Shown here piece after piece: positions 1 through 11,047 of a stretch of DNA of 64,000 nucleotides. Made by a program: the position numbers and the translations under genes. The notes beneath the pieces were generated by a model, which saw only the letters and a list, made by a program, of their open reading frames with translations, had not been told where the DNA came from and searched no databases. The first letter of the stretch is position 1. The number at the start of each line of letters is the position of its first letter. This DNA comes from Halomonas urmiana (GTDB taxonomy: Bacteria; Pseudomonadota; Gammaproteobacteria; Pseudomonadales; Halomonadaceae): positions 42,463 to 106,462 of the forward strand of contig NZ_VBUI01000015.1 in NCBI RefSeq assembly GCF_005780185.1, written 5' to 3'.

Positions 1-905
<905 letters not shown>

Positions 906-922
<17 letters not shown>

Positions 923-2657
923 CGCCGAACACGCCCGGGCTCAGTACCGGTTGGGGCACCCCGTCGACGAAGCGCGCCCAGGGCAGGCGACGCTGGATGC
1001 GGCCGTCCTCTTCCGCGCTCAGCGTACCGGTGGCGCCGAACAATTCGGTCCCGCCGATGGCCTGCAGCTGCGGCATGCGCAGGGCGAGCTCATAGGCGTC
1101 CACGCCCATGGCCATCAGGCGAAACATCGTCGAGTTGGACTCGTCGCGCAGCTCGCGGTAGCTGGCGAGGAAGGGCAGGGCTTCCACGCCGCCCACCGCC
1201 GCGTCGGGAATCTGCCAGGGGATGTCGGCGAACATCACGTCGTTCAGGTCGGCGTCCAGGCGCGGCTGCAGGCGCCCCTCGAAGAGGTGCGAGGTGGCGT
1301 AGATCGGCAGGTCGCCGCTGTAGGCGTAGTCCAGGTTGGGCGGCACCTGCCGGGCGTAGTCGGGCAGGGCCAGCAGGAACAGCATATCCGGCTTGGGGTT
1401 CGTAGCCGCCCGCTTGGCGCTCTCGGTGGCCGGCGCCCCGGGGTTGTAGCGGATGGCATTGGCAACCTCGCCGCCCAGGTCGCGCCAGGCGTCCCAGAAG
1501 GCCTCGCCCACGCGGCGTCCCCAGCCGTTGTCCGGGACCAGCAGGGAGGCCAGGCGGTGGCCGTCGTTGAAGGCGCGTTGCGCGGCCTGGCGGGCCTCGT
1601 CCTCCGCGGACAGGCCGTACTGGAAGAGGCCCTTGGCCCGGTTGCGCTCGCCGCGACCATAGTTGAGCGCGAGGGTCGGCATCGGCACTCGGTCGCGCTG
1701 TTCGAGTCGGCTGACGATATCCTTGTCCAGCGGGCCGATCACCACCTGGGCGCCGAGGGCGGCGGCTTCCTGATAGAGGGCCTCCATGTTGCCGCTGCTG
1801 CTGTCGATGAAGCTCAGCTGGGCGCCGCTGTCGAGGCCCGCCAGATGATGGGTGCGGATGCCCTGGCGCGTCGCCTCGGCGATGCTCGACAGGGGGCCGG
1901 ACTCTGGGAGCAGGACGGCGATATGATCGACGCGCTGGCCGCGCAGCTCGCCCAGGGCGGTGATCTCGCCAGGCAGGCGCCGGGCCGCCGGATGGCCGCG
2001 ATAGCGCTCGCGCCAGTCGTCGAGGCGCGCGAACAGGCGCTGGATGTCGCTACCGGTGGAGCGCACCAGCTCGGCCAGGGTAACCCAGCCCGCGCTCAGG
2101 TCGTCGCCATCGTCGCGCAGCGCACTCAGCTCGCGACGGTCCAGTCGGGTGAGCTGCGCCCAGATCGGGTCGTTGAGCGCCTCGCGCTCAGTCGCGGCCT
2201 GGACCCGGATCAGCGCCCGGGCGGCGGCGAGGGGCTCGTCGACCTCGGCAAGCGCCAGGCCGAGGCGTTCGCGCAGGGTCAGCGAGGCCTCGCGGGGCAG
2301 TTCGATCTCGTCGAACAGCTGGCCGGCCTGGATGACGGCCCAGGGATCGCCCTCGACCTCGCCCAGTTCGGAGAGCAGCAGGGCCCAGCGCACGCGGGCC
2401 TGGCGCTCCAGGCGGCTGTCATCGACCTGTTTGGCGACCTCCAGCGCCTGGGTGCGATCGCCTCGGCGTGCTAGGATGTCGGCCGCTTCCAGGCGGGACA
2501 GGGCCGCCTGCTCCGGGCTCTGCTGTTCGGCCTGCTCGAGCAGCCGCTCGGGATCGACATCGGGCTGTCGCTCGATGAGGCCCGGCTGGAAACCGCAGCC
2601 CGCAAGGAGCAGCGCCGTGAGCGCGACGGCCAGCGGGCCGCGTAACGAGATCTTCAT
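906..2657 (-). CDS. lpoA: Penicillin-binding protein activator LpoA (outer-membrane lipoprotein)
   Basis: Outer-membrane lipoprotein expected to reach through the peptidoglycan and stimulate the bifunctional synthase PBP1A. The start chosen (ATG at 2655-2657 on the complement) is preceded by a GGAAGG ribosome site and gives 583 residues. It opens with a lipoprotein signal peptide ending in the lipobox LLAG-C (Cys21). Residues up to about 250 are helical and repeat-like (TPR-type); the rest resembles a periplasmic-binding-protein fold, the known LpoA architecture. It is divergent from rsmI across only 54 bases and overlaps yraN downstream. An upstream in-frame start would add 14 residues ahead of the signal peptide and is less likely. 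Confidence 0.93.
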
Positions 2658-2711
2658 GATTCCTTCCCTTGTTTCCATGACCCAGAACATCCCTTGCATC
2701 CAGGAGTCGAG

Positions 2712-3569
2712 ATGTCCGATACGCCTGCCGGTTCATTGTACGTGGTCGCCACACCGATTGGGAATCTGGACGACCTGAGCCCGAGGGCCGCCCGGGTACT
2801 CGGCGAGGTGGCCCTGATCGCCGCCGAGGACACTCGCCACAGCGGCCGGCTGCTGCGCCACCTGGGCCTGTCGCGCCCGATGCTCTCACTGCACGAGCAC
2901 AACGAGGCCGCGCGGGTCGATACCCTGGACGCTCGGCTGGCGGCCGGCGAGGATGTCGCCCTGATCTCGGATGCCGGCACGCCGCTGATCAGCGACCCGG
3001 GCTTCGTGCTGGTGCGCGAGCTTCGGGCGCGGGGGCGTCGTATCGTCCCGCTACCCGGTCCCTGTGCCCTGGTCGCGGCCCTCAGTGCCGCGGGCCTGCC
3101 CACCGACCGCTTCCTCTTCCAGGGCTTCTTGCCGGCCAGGGGCGGACCACGGCGCGCCAGGCTGGAGGCGCTCGCCGCCCGCGAGGAGACCCTGGTGTTC
3201 TACGAGTCGCCCCACCGGGTCCGCGACACCTTGGCCGACCTCGAAACCGTGCTCGGCGAGCGACGGGTGGTGCTGGCCCGGGAACTGACCAAGGCCTTCG
3301 AGACCTTCCTCGACGGCAGCGCCCGTGCGCTGCTCGCCCGCATGCAGGCGGACCCGGACCAGGCCCGCGGCGAGTTCGTGGTGATGGTGGCCGGTGCCGC
3401 CCGCCGCGACGATGCCGAGCAGTCGGCGGTGGAGGCCGATGCCCTGCTCGCGGCCCTGCTCGCCGAGGGGGTAGGGGTCAAGCAGGTCGCCGCGGTAGCG
3501 GCGCGGGTACTGGGCGGCGTGAAGAAGGAGTGGTACGCCAGGGCCCAGGCGCTCAAGGACGGTCATTGA
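2712..3569 (+). CDS. rsmI: 16S rRNA (cytidine1402-2'-O)-methyltransferase RsmI
   Basis: SAM-dependent tetrapyrrole-methylase-fold enzyme that 2'-O-methylates C1402 of 16S rRNA. RsmH, encoded just downstream, adds the N4 methyl to the same nucleotide, so both C1402 enzymes are encoded together. The 285-residue protein has the N-terminal motif VATPIGNLDD (about 12-21), AEDTRHSG (38-45) and a Pro/Gly-rich PLPGP loop near 116. The ATG at 2712 has a CAGGAG ribosome site five bases upstream; an earlier in-frame start at 2694 lacks one. The stop codon overlaps the probable -35 element of rnpB. Confidence 0.96.
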   Translation: MSDTPAGSLYVVATPIGNLDDLSPRAARVLGEVALIAAEDTRHSGRLLRHLGLSRPMLSLHEHNEAARVDTLDARLAAGEDVALISDAGTPLISDPGFVLVRELRARGRRIVPLPGPCALVAALSAAGLPTDRFLFQGFLPARGGPRRARLEALAAREETLVFYESPHRVRDTLADLETVLGERRVVLARELTKAFETFLDGSARALLARMQADPDQARGEFVVMVAGAARRDDAEQSAVEADALLAALLAEGVGVKQVAAVAARVLGGVKKEWYARAQALKDGH

Positions 3570-3594
3570 GGCGGCGCCCGGGCGCTGGTATCCT
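3566..3594 (+). promoter_or_regulatory. Probable rnpB promoter
   Basis: TTGAGG at 3566-3571 and TATCCT at 3589-3594 are separated by exactly 17 bases. The expected start, seven bases downstream of the -10, is 3601, precisely the first base of the rnpB P1 stem. The -35 overlaps the rsmI stop codon. This placement independently supports both the promoter and the RNA 5' end; start-site mapping would settle it. Confidence 0.7.
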
Positions 3595-3600
3595 TGCCGC

Positions 3601-3964
<364 letters not shown>

Positions 3965-3976
3965 ACTCCGAACATT

Positions 3977-3991
3977 GCCGTCGCGAACGGC
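3977..3991 (+). terminator. Weak hairpin after rnpB
   Basis: GCCGT at 3977-3981 pairs with ACGGC at 3987-3991 around a five-base loop and is followed by CCTTCAT rather than a real T run. It may mark the 3' end of rnpB, but it is too weak to insulate rsmH. Read-through from the rnpB promoter into the cell-wall cluster is therefore possible. No strong separate promoter for rsmH is visible in 3965-4019. Confidence 0.25.
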
Positions 3992-4019
3992 CCTTCATAT
4001 CCCTGCCATCGAGAAGCGC

Positions 4020-4976
4020 ATGCCGCCATCCGCCCCTGAACAGCCCGTCCGCGGCTTTCGTCATGCCAGCGTGCTGCTCGATGGCGCCGTGGAGGCGCTG
4101 ATCCACGATGCCGACGGCGTCTACCTCGACGGCACCTTCGGTCGCGGCGGCCACTCCCGCGCCATCCTCGAGCGTCTCGGTCCCGCCGGGCAGCTGCTGG
4201 CCATCGATCGTGACCCCCAGGCGATCGCCGAAGCCGGCGCCATCACCGATCCCCGCTTCGCCATCGAGCGCGGCGAGTTCGCCCGCCTCGACGAGATCAG
4301 TGAGCGCTGCGGCCTGCACGGCCGGCTCTCCGGGGTGCTGCTGGACGTCGGGGTTTCCTCGCCCCAGCTCGATGATCCCGAGCGCGGCTTCAGCTTCCTG
4401 CGTGACGGCCCGCTGGACATGCGCATGGATCCCGAGCACGGTGAGAGTGCTGCCGACTTCCTGGCCCGCGCCGGCGAGGCCGAGATCGTGCGGGTCTTCA
4501 AGAGCTATGGTGAGGAGCGCTTCGCCCGCCGCCTGGCCCGAGCCATCGTGGCACGCCGCGCCGAGTGCCCCTTCGAGCGCACCGCGGACCTCGCCGAGGT
4601 GGTCAAGGCCGCACATCCCGCCTGGGAGAAGGGCAAGCACCCCGCGACGCGCGTCTTTCAGGCGCTGCGCATCCAGGTCAACGGCGAGCTGGAGCAGCTC
4701 GATGCCGCCCTCGACGCGGCCCTCGAGGCCCTCGCCCCGGGCGGACACCTGGTGGTGATCAGCTTCCACTCGCTGGAGGATCGACGTGTCAAGCGCTTCA
4801 TTCGCGACCACGTGCGCGGCGACACCGACCTGCCGCGAGGTATCCCGGTCCGCGACGATCAGCTGAAGCGGCGCCTCGAGTCGCTGGGCAAGGCGCGCCG
4901 GCCTTCCGCCGAGGAGGTGCAGGAGAATCCCCGGGCGCGCAGTGCGGTGATGCGTGTAGCGCGCAAGCGATACTGA
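4020..4976 (+). CDS. rsmH: 16S rRNA (cytosine1402-N4)-methyltransferase RsmH
   Basis: SAM-dependent enzyme (formerly MraW) that N4-methylates C1402 of 16S rRNA and heads the dcw cluster here. The 318 residues contain the SAM-binding GTFGRGGHS (about 38-46), AIDRDPQA near 61, [11 protein letters not shown] near 107 and the C-terminal SFHSLEDR, all family hallmarks. The ATG at 4020 lies 55 bases after the end of rnpB. A longer open frame extends upstream through rnpB but is not translated sequence. No mraZ gene precedes it, unlike in many relatives. Confidence 0.96.
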   Translation: MPPSAPEQPVRGFRHASVLLDGAVEALIHDADGVYLDGTFGRGGHSRAILERLGPAGQLLAIDRDPQAIAEAGAITDPRFAIERGEFARLDEISERCGLHGRLSGVLLDVGVSSPQLDDPERGFSFLRDGPLDMRMDPEHGESAADFLARAGEAEIVRVFKSYGEERFARRLARAIVARRAECPFERTADLAEVVKAAHPAWEKGKHPATRVFQALRIQVNGELEQLDAALDAALEALAPGGHLVVISFHSLEDRRVKRFIRDHVRGDTDLPRGIPVRDDQLKRRLESLGKARRPSAEEVQENPRARSAVMRVARKRY

Positions 4977-4984
4977 GGTTCGCC

Positions 4985-5311
4985 ATGGCACAGGGACGCT
5001 TTGCGGTAACCTCCTCCTTTGGTTGGCCCCTGCGCCTCGGCGCGTCGCGGGCGTTGTTGCTGGTCATGCTGCTGCTGGTAACCTGCCTGGCCTCGGCTCT
5101 GGGGGTGATCACCACCAGCCACCTGACTCGCGATCAGTACGCCCGCCTGCAGGAGCTCGAGCGCGAGCAGCAGCAGCTGCAGACGGAGTGGGGCCAGCTG
5201 CTCCTCGAGGAGAGCGCCTGGTCTTCCCCGGCGCGCATCGAGCGCCTGGCCCAGCAGCGCCTTGAGATGCGCCTGCCCGATATCGACGAGGTCGAGGTCA
5301 TCCAGCCATGA
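4985..5311 (+). CDS. ftsL: Cell division protein FtsL
   Basis: Small bitopic inner-membrane divisome protein that forms the FtsQLB complex and activates FtsWI. The 108 residues consist of a short cytoplasmic N-terminus, one membrane segment at about residues 21-42, and a periplasmic Leu/Glu/Gln-rich coiled coil (about 48-85) with repeated QLQ/LEE patterns. It starts eight bases after the rsmH stop, and its stop codon overlaps the ftsI start (ATGA), the usual place for ftsL. Confidence 0.93.
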   Translation: MAQGRFAVTSSFGWPLRLGASRALLLVMLLLVTCLASALGVITTSHLTRDQYARLQELEREQQQLQTEWGQLLLEESAWSSPARIERLAQQRLEMRLPDIDEVEVIQP

Positions 5312-7023
5312 GCGCCGACGCGCGCAGCGGCGTGACGCCACGTCGTCCCCCGCCCACGGCCCCCATGGGCAAGGCCCGCTACCGGCTGATAATGACCCTG
5401 GTGGTACTGGGTCTGGCGCTGCTGGTCGGGCGCATCGTCGATCTGCACGTCTTCGATCGCCCCTTCCTTCAAGGGCAGGGCGATGCCCGTACCCTGCGCA
5501 CCGACACCATCCCCGCCCACCGCGGCATGATTACCGACCGCCACGGCGAGCCGTTGGCCATCTCCACGCCGGTGGTGACCCTCTGGGCCAATCCCCAGGA
5601 CCTGCCGGATGACGATATCCAGCGCCTGATGCTGGCCAACGCCCTGGGGCAGGAACTCGATACCCTCAACGAGCGCATCGCGCGCTACGCCGAGCGCGAG
5701 TTCATGTACCTGCAGCGGCGCATGACCCCCGAGGCGGCCCAGCGGGTGCTCGCCCTGCGAGTGCCCGGCGTTCACGCCCGCGAGGAGTACAAGCGCTACT
5801 ATCCGGCGGGCGAGGTGAGCGCTCAGCTGCTGGGGGTGACCAACATCGATGACCTGGGCCAGGAGGGGCTGGAGCTCGCCTACCAGCCCTACCTCGCCGG
5901 CGTGCCCGGCAAGCGCCGGGTACTCAAGGACCGTCGCGGTCGCTTGGTGCGTGACCTGGAGCTTCTGCAGGAGGCGCAGCCCGGTGGCGACCTGACCCTG
6001 GCACTGGATCAGCGCTTGCAGTACATGGCCTATCGCGAGCTCAAGGCCGCGGTCACCGAGCACGATGCCGACGGCGGCAGCGTGGTGATGCTCGACGCGC
6101 GCAGCGGGGAAGTGCTGGCCATGGCCAACCAGCCCTCGTACAACCCCAATGACCGAGCCGGACTCGATCCCCAGGGGCTGCGCAACCGGGCCATCGTCGA
6201 TACCTATGAGCCGGGGTCGGTCGTCAAGCCCCTGGCCATGGCGGCGATGATCGAGCATGGCGCGGTCTCGCCGGGCACGGTGGTCGATACCGCGCCGGGA
6301 TGGATGGTCATCGATCGCTTCACCATCAAGGACATCCGCAACTACGGTGACCTGGATCTGGCCGGTATCCTCAGGAAATCCTCGAACGTTGGCATGTCCA
6401 AGCTGGCCCTGCGCCTGGAGGAGCCGGTGATCCCGGCTACCTATCGCGCCCTGGGGCTGGGACAGAGCCCGGGCACCGGCTTCCCCGGTGAGGCCACCGG
6501 CAGCATTCCGGCTCCGGTGCGCTGGTCGAGCAGCCAGTGGGCGGCGCTCTCCTATGGCTACGGCCTGTCGGTCTCGGCACTGCAGCTGGCCAGCGCCTTC
6601 ACGGCGATCGCCAACGAGGGGCAGCGCCTGCCGCCCTCGCTGCTCAAACTCGCCGAGCCACCGGTCGGCGAGCCGGTGATCGACCCGGACGTGGCCCGGC
6701 GGGTGCTCGGGATGATGGATCGGGTCGTCGCGCCGGGCACCGGCGCCCGCCGGGCCCTGGTGCCGGGCTACCGGGTTGCCGGCAAGACCGGTACCGTGCG
6801 CAAGACCGCCGCCGGCGGGTATCAGGAGAAGGCCTATCGCAGCCTGTTCGTCGGTATCGCCCCGGTCTCGGATCCGCGGATCGTCACCGTGGTGATGATC
6901 GACCACCCGCGGGGCGACAGCTACTACGGCGGGGCGGTGGCGGCCCCGGTGTTCTCGCGGGTCGCCGGCAACGCCCTGCGCCTGCTCGACGTGCCCCCGG
7001 ATGCCCGGGCGCAGGATGAATGA
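5308..7023 (+). CDS. ftsI: Septal peptidoglycan transpeptidase FtsI (PBP3)
   Basis: Class B penicillin-binding protein that cross-links septal peptidoglycan with FtsW. The 571-residue protein has one N-terminal membrane anchor (about 28-47), a dimerisation/pedestal domain, and a transpeptidase domain. The three active-site motifs are intact: Ser304-Val-Val-Lys307, Ser358/359-Asn360 (SSN), and Lys493-Thr-Gly-Thr496. Length matches proteobacterial FtsI. Its ATG overlaps the ftsL stop, suggesting translational coupling, and murE follows after 22 bases. Confidence 0.97.
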   Translation: MSADARSGVTPRRPPPTAPMGKARYRLIMTLVVLGLALLVGRIVDLHVFDRPFLQGQGDARTLRTDTIPAHRGMITDRHGEPLAISTPVVTLWANPQDLPDDDIQRLMLANALGQELDTLNERIARYAEREFMYLQRRMTPEAAQRVLALRVPGVHAREEYKRYYPAGEVSAQLLGVTNIDDLGQEGLELAYQPYLAGVPGKRRVLKDRRGRLVRDLELLQEAQPGGDLTLALDQRLQYMAYRELKAAVTEHDADGGSVVMLDARSGEVLAMANQPSYNPNDRAGLDPQGLRNRAIVDTYEPGSVVKPLAMAAMIEHGAVSPGTVVDTAPGWMVIDRFTIKDIRNYGDLDLAGILRKSSNVGMSKLALRLEEPVIPATYRALGLGQSPGTGFPGEATGSIPAPVRWSSSQWAALSYGYGLSVSALQLASAFTAIANEGQRLPPSLLKLAEPPVGEPVIDPDVARRVLGMMDRVVAPGTGARRALVPGYRVAGKTGTVRKTAAGGYQEKAYRSLFVGIAPVSDPRIVTVVMIDHPRGDSYYGGAVAAPVFSRVAGNALRLLDVPPDARAQDE

Positions 7024-7045
7024 TGGCAACGCCAGGAGAGACGAG

Positions 7046-8554
7046 ATGCAGCTGAGTGCCGAGCGACTCGAGGCGGGGCTGGTCGGCCTCTGGCCCGACT
7101 GCCGCCACGCCCTGGCAGGCCTTTGCCTGTCCGATCCCGTGAATCTGACCCTCGACAGTCGTGGCGTCGGCACGGGCGACGTCTTCGTCGCGGTGCCCGG
7201 CGTGGCCGTCGACGGACGCGACTTCATCGATCAGGCGCTGGCCGCCGGAGCGGCGCTGGTGCTGGCCCACGACGATGGCCGACCCGGGCCGCAGGACGAT
7301 CGCGTGCTGTGGCTTCCGGGGCTGCGCGAGGCGCAGGGCGAGCTGGGCCGGGTGCTCTTCGACGTTCCCAAGACGCTGGCGCTGATCGGCGTGACCGGCA
7401 CCAACGGCAAGAGCTCGGTGACCCACTACCTGACCGCGCTGAGCCAGGCTCTCGGCGTGGAGACCGGGCTGATCGGCACCCTCGGCCATGGCCGCCCCGG
7501 CGCCCTGACGGCGGGCAGCCTGACCACGCCCGGTCCCCTGGCGCTGCAGGCGGCGCTGGGTGAGCTGGCCGCCGACGGAGTGACGCGCGTCGCCATGGAG
7601 GCCTCCTCCCATGCCCTGGAGCAGGGGCGTCTCGACGGCGCGAGCGTGCGGGCGGCGGTGTTCACCAACCTGAGCCGTGATCACCTGGATTACCACGGCA
7701 GCATGGCGGCCTACGCCGCCGCCAAGGCGCGACTGTTCCGCCGCCATGAGCTCGAGCTCGCCGTGGTCAACGGCGACGATCCGCTGGCGCGACTGATGCT
7801 CGCCGGGATACACCGGGACGTGCGCGTGCTGGCGGTGGGCCAGGATGAGGCGGTGACCCTGCGTGTCGTCGACTGGCTCGCCCAGCCTGATGGCCAGCGC
7901 GCGCTGATCGCCACCCCCGATGGCGAGCGCGAGCTCGAACTTGCGCTGATGGGGCGCTTCACCCTGGATAACGTGCTGCTGGCCATCGCCACCCTGCATG
8001 GCCTGGGGCACCCCCTCGCGGCGCTCTTCGCGGCGGCGGCCAAGCTGGCCCCGGTGTCGGGGCGCATGGAGCCGCTCTCGCGCCCGGGCGCCCCCACCGT
8101 GGTCATCGACTACGCCCATACGCCGGCCGCGCTGGACAATGCCCTGGCGGCACTGCGCGCGCACCTGCCGGGCGAGGGGCGGCTGTGGTGCCTGTTCGGC
8201 TGCGGCGGCGACCGCGACAGCGGCAAGCGGCCGCTGATGGCCCAGGCCGCGGCGCGCCATGCCGACGTGCTGGTGGTCACCGACGACAACCCGCGTGGCG
8301 AGGCGCCGGCGGCGATTCGCGCTCAGATCCTCGCGGGCCTGAACGATGCGCCGTCATGCGAGGTGTTCGAGGTCGACGGTCGCGGCGCGGCCATCGCCCG
8401 AGTGCTCGCCGAGGCCGCACCGGACGACGTGATCCTGATCGCCGGCAAGGGCCATGAGGACTATCAGGAGGTGGCGGGCGTGAGGCACGCCTTCGCGGAT
8501 CTCGCCGAGGCCGAGCGCGGCCTCGCCCGCCGGGCCGAGGAGGGAGCGCGATGA
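7046..8554 (+). CDS. murE: UDP-MurNAc-tripeptide synthetase MurE (meso-DAP adding)
   Basis: Cytoplasmic Mur ligase adding the third stem-peptide residue. The 502-residue protein has the ATP loop GTNGKSS (Lys122) and the specificity motif Asp414-Asn-Pro-Arg417, which in this family marks meso-diaminopimelate rather than lysine as the added amino acid. The ATG at 7046 follows an AGGAGAG ribosome site; longer in-frame starts overlap ftsI and are less likely. murF begins inside its stop codon (ATGA). Confidence 0.96.
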   Translation: MQLSAERLEAGLVGLWPDCRHALAGLCLSDPVNLTLDSRGVGTGDVFVAVPGVAVDGRDFIDQALAAGAALVLAHDDGRPGPQDDRVLWLPGLREAQGELGRVLFDVPKTLALIGVTGTNGKSSVTHYLTALSQALGVETGLIGTLGHGRPGALTAGSLTTPGPLALQAALGELAADGVTRVAMEASSHALEQGRLDGASVRAAVFTNLSRDHLDYHGSMAAYAAAKARLFRRHELELAVVNGDDPLARLMLAGIHRDVRVLAVGQDEAVTLRVVDWLAQPDGQRALIATPDGERELELALMGRFTLDNVLLAIATLHGLGHPLAALFAAAAKLAPVSGRMEPLSRPGAPTVVIDYAHTPAALDNALAALRAHLPGEGRLWCLFGCGGDRDSGKRPLMAQAAARHADVLVVTDDNPRGEAPAAIRAQILAGLNDAPSCEVFEVDGRGAAIARVLAEAAPDDVILIAGKGHEDYQEVAGVRHAFADLAEAERGLARRAEEGAR

Positions 8555-9918
8555 GCGCCGTCGGTCTGCGGAGCCTGGGCGAGGTCGCGGTGGCCCTGGG
8601 GTTGCCCGCGCCCGATGTGGATCCGGCCGTCGGCGCGATCGTCACCGACACCCGGCGCCTCGCTCCCGGCGCGCTGTTCGTGGCGCTCGTGGGCGAGCGC
8701 TTCGATGCCCACGACTTCGTGGTCCAGGCGCGCGAGGCCGGCGCCGTGGCGGCGCTGGTCGAGCGCCCGGTGGACGATCCGCTGCCCCAGCTGGTGGTGC
8801 CCGACACCCGGCTCGCCCTGGGGCTGCTCGCCCGGGCGCGCCGCCGGGCCTGGGGTGGGGATCTGGTCGCCGTCACCGGCAACAGCGGCAAGACCACGGT
8901 CAAGCAAATGCTAGCGACCCTGCTGGCGCGGCGTGGATCCACGCTCGCCACTCAGGGCAACCTCAACAACGACATCGGCGCGCCGCTGACGCTACTGGCC
9001 CTCGAATCCGGCCACCGCCAAGCGGTGGTGGAGCTCGGCGCCAATCACCTGGGCGAGATCGCCTGGACCACGGCCCTGGCTGCACCGCGGGTGGCGATCA
9101 TCACCAACGTCACCGGCGCCCACGTCGGCGAGTTCGGCGGCACGGGGCGTATTGCCCAGGCCAAGGCCGAAATCCTCGCCGGCCTGCCAAGCGATGGCGT
9201 GGCGGTGCTCAATCGCGACGACGCCTTCTTCGCCGCCTGGGCGGGCCTCGCCGCGCCGCGGGAGGTGCTCGACTTCGGACTGGGTGCGCGGGCGCGCGTG
9301 CGCGCCGAGGCGCTGGCCTGCGACGCCCTCGGGCGCTATGCTTTCACGCTTGTCCGGGACGGCCGCGCCATCGGCCGGGTCCAACTGGCCCTGATGGGGC
9401 GTCACAACGTGGCCAACGCCCTGGCCGCCGCGGCCGCGGCCCTGGCCATGGGGCTCGAGGAGGCCGACGTGCTGGCCGGGCTCGAGGCAGTGGCGCCGAT
9501 GCCGGGTCGGCTGAGCGCCGTGGAGGGCATCAGGTCCACACGGCTGCTCGACGATACGTACAATGCCAACCCCGGCGCGGTGAAGGCGGCGCTCGATGTC
9601 CTCGTGACGCTGCCCGGGCCGCACTGGTGCCTGCTCGGCGCCATGGGAGAACTGGGGGGTGAGTCCGACCGGCTGCATGCCGAGCTCGGGCACTACGCGT
9701 GGGAACGGGGAATCGACTTCCTGGGTACCCTGGGCGAGCCGGCACGACCGGCCAGCCAGGCCTTCGGTGAAGGCGGGACCCACTTCGACGATCGGGAGGC
9801 GCTGACGCGCCACGTCCTCCACCATCTACCGCCCGGGGCCAGCGTACTGGTCAAGGGTTCGCGCAGTGCCGGCATGGAACACATCGTGATCGCCCTGCGC
9901 GCGGATGCTTCAAGGTGA
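8551..9918 (+). CDS. murF: UDP-MurNAc-tripeptide-D-Ala-D-Ala ligase MurF
   Basis: Completes the UDP-MurNAc-pentapeptide by adding D-Ala-D-Ala, the product of DdlB encoded later in the cluster. The 455 residues show the Mur ligase domain order: an N-terminal UDP-binding domain, the ATP loop TGNSGKTT (Lys114), a central region with ELGANHLGE, and a C-terminal domain with DDTYNANP and the GSRSAGME stretch near the end. It overlaps the murE stop by four bases and lies nine bases before mraY. Confidence 0.96.
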   Translation: MSAVGLRSLGEVAVALGLPAPDVDPAVGAIVTDTRRLAPGALFVALVGERFDAHDFVVQAREAGAVAALVERPVDDPLPQLVVPDTRLALGLLARARRRAWGGDLVAVTGNSGKTTVKQMLATLLARRGSTLATQGNLNNDIGAPLTLLALESGHRQAVVELGANHLGEIAWTTALAAPRVAIITNVTGAHVGEFGGTGRIAQAKAEILAGLPSDGVAVLNRDDAFFAAWAGLAAPREVLDFGLGARARVRAEALACDALGRYAFTLVRDGRAIGRVQLALMGRHNVANALAAAAAALAMGLEEADVLAGLEAVAPMPGRLSAVEGIRSTRLLDDTYNANPGAVKAALDVLVTLPGPHWCLLGAMGELGGESDRLHAELGHYAWERGIDFLGTLGEPARPASQAFGEGGTHFDDREALTRHVLHHLPPGASVLVKGSRSAGMEHIVIALRADASR

Positions 9919-9927
9919 ACGCAATAC

Positions 9928-11010
9928 ATGCTGCTCTTTCTGGCTGACTTCCTGGCGCAATTCCAGAGTGCCTTCAACGTTTTCGACTACCTGACCCTGC
10001 GCATGATCCTGGGGACCCTGACCGCCCTGGTGCTCTGCCTGTGGCTCGGTCCGCTGATGATCCGCCGCCTGGTGGAGCGCCAGATCGGCCAGGCGGTGCG
10101 CGACGATGGCCCCCAGTCCCACCTCTCCAAGGCCGGTACCCCGACCATGGGCGGCGCGATGATCCTGATGGCCATCGCGGTGAGCACCCTGCTGTGGGGC
10201 GATCTGACCAACCACTACGTGTGGTTGGTGCTGGGGGTGACGCTGGGCTTCGGGGCCATCGGCTGGGTCGACGACTTCCGCAAGGTGGTGGAGAAGAACC
10301 CACGGGGCCTACCGGCGCGCTGGAAGTATTTCTGGCAGTCGCTGATCGGCCTGTCGGCGGCCGTGCTGCTCTACGTCACGGCGGCCTCGCCGGTGGAGAC
10401 CAGCCTGATCGTGCCGGTGTTCAAGGAGTTCGTGCTGCCGCTGGGCGTCTTCTACGTGGTGCTGACCTACCTGGTCATCGTCGGCAGCTCCAACGCGGTC
10501 AACCTCACCGACGGCCTCGATGGCCTGGCGATCATGCCCACGGTGCTGGTGGCCATGGGCCTGGCGGTGTTCGCCTATGCCAGCGGCAACACGGTGTTCG
10601 CCGACTATCTGCAGATCCCCTTCATTCCCGGTGCGGGCGAGCTGGCGGTGTTCTGTGCCACCATCGCCGGGGCCGGCCTGGGCTTCCTGTGGTTCAATAC
10701 CTACCCGGCCCAGGTGTTCATGGGCGACGTGGGGGCCCTGGCACTGGGTGCGGCCCTGGGCGTGGTGGCGGTGATCGTGCGCCAGGAGATCGTGCTGTTC
10801 ATCATGGGCGGTATCTTCGTCATGGAGACCGTTTCGGTGATCCTGCAGGTGGGCTCCTACAAGCTCACCGGGCGCCGCATCTTCCGCATGGCGCCGCTGC
10901 ACCACCACTATGAGCTCAAGGGCTGGCCGGAGCCGCGGGTCATCGTGCGCTTCTGGATCATCACCGTGGTGCTGGTGCTGATCGGCCTGGCCACCCTCAA
11001 GGTCCGCTGA
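9928..11010 (+). CDS. mraY: Phospho-MurNAc-pentapeptide translocase MraY
   Basis: Polytopic inner-membrane enzyme that transfers phospho-MurNAc-pentapeptide to undecaprenyl phosphate, giving lipid I. The 360 residues contain about ten hydrophobic segments. The catalytic Asp pair is in WVDDFRK (Asp115-Asp116), with [10 protein letters not shown] near residue 192 and the C-terminal APLHHHYE histidine motif. Length is exactly typical. Each Mur step before and after it is encoded next to it in pathway order. Confidence 0.97.
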   Translation: MLLFLADFLAQFQSAFNVFDYLTLRMILGTLTALVLCLWLGPLMIRRLVERQIGQAVRDDGPQSHLSKAGTPTMGGAMILMAIAVSTLLWGDLTNHYVWLVLGVTLGFGAIGWVDDFRKVVEKNPRGLPARWKYFWQSLIGLSAAVLLYVTAASPVETSLIVPVFKEFVLPLGVFYVVLTYLVIVGSSNAVNLTDGLDGLAIMPTVLVAMGLAVFAYASGNTVFADYLQIPFIPGAGELAVFCATIAGAGLGFLWFNTYPAQVFMGDVGALALGAALGVVAVIVRQEIVLFIMGGIFVMETVSVILQVGSYKLTGRRIFRMAPLHHHYELKGWPEPRVIVRFWIITVVLVLIGLATLKVR

Positions 11011-11047
11011 TCGCCTCGGGCCGATCGCCATCCGCAAGGAGCGCAAC

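Noticed and set aside
5134..7227. A 697-codon minus-strand open frame covering ftsL-ftsI
   Set aside because: High GC makes stop codons rare in antisense frames; ftsI and murE on the plus strand carry all conserved motifs.
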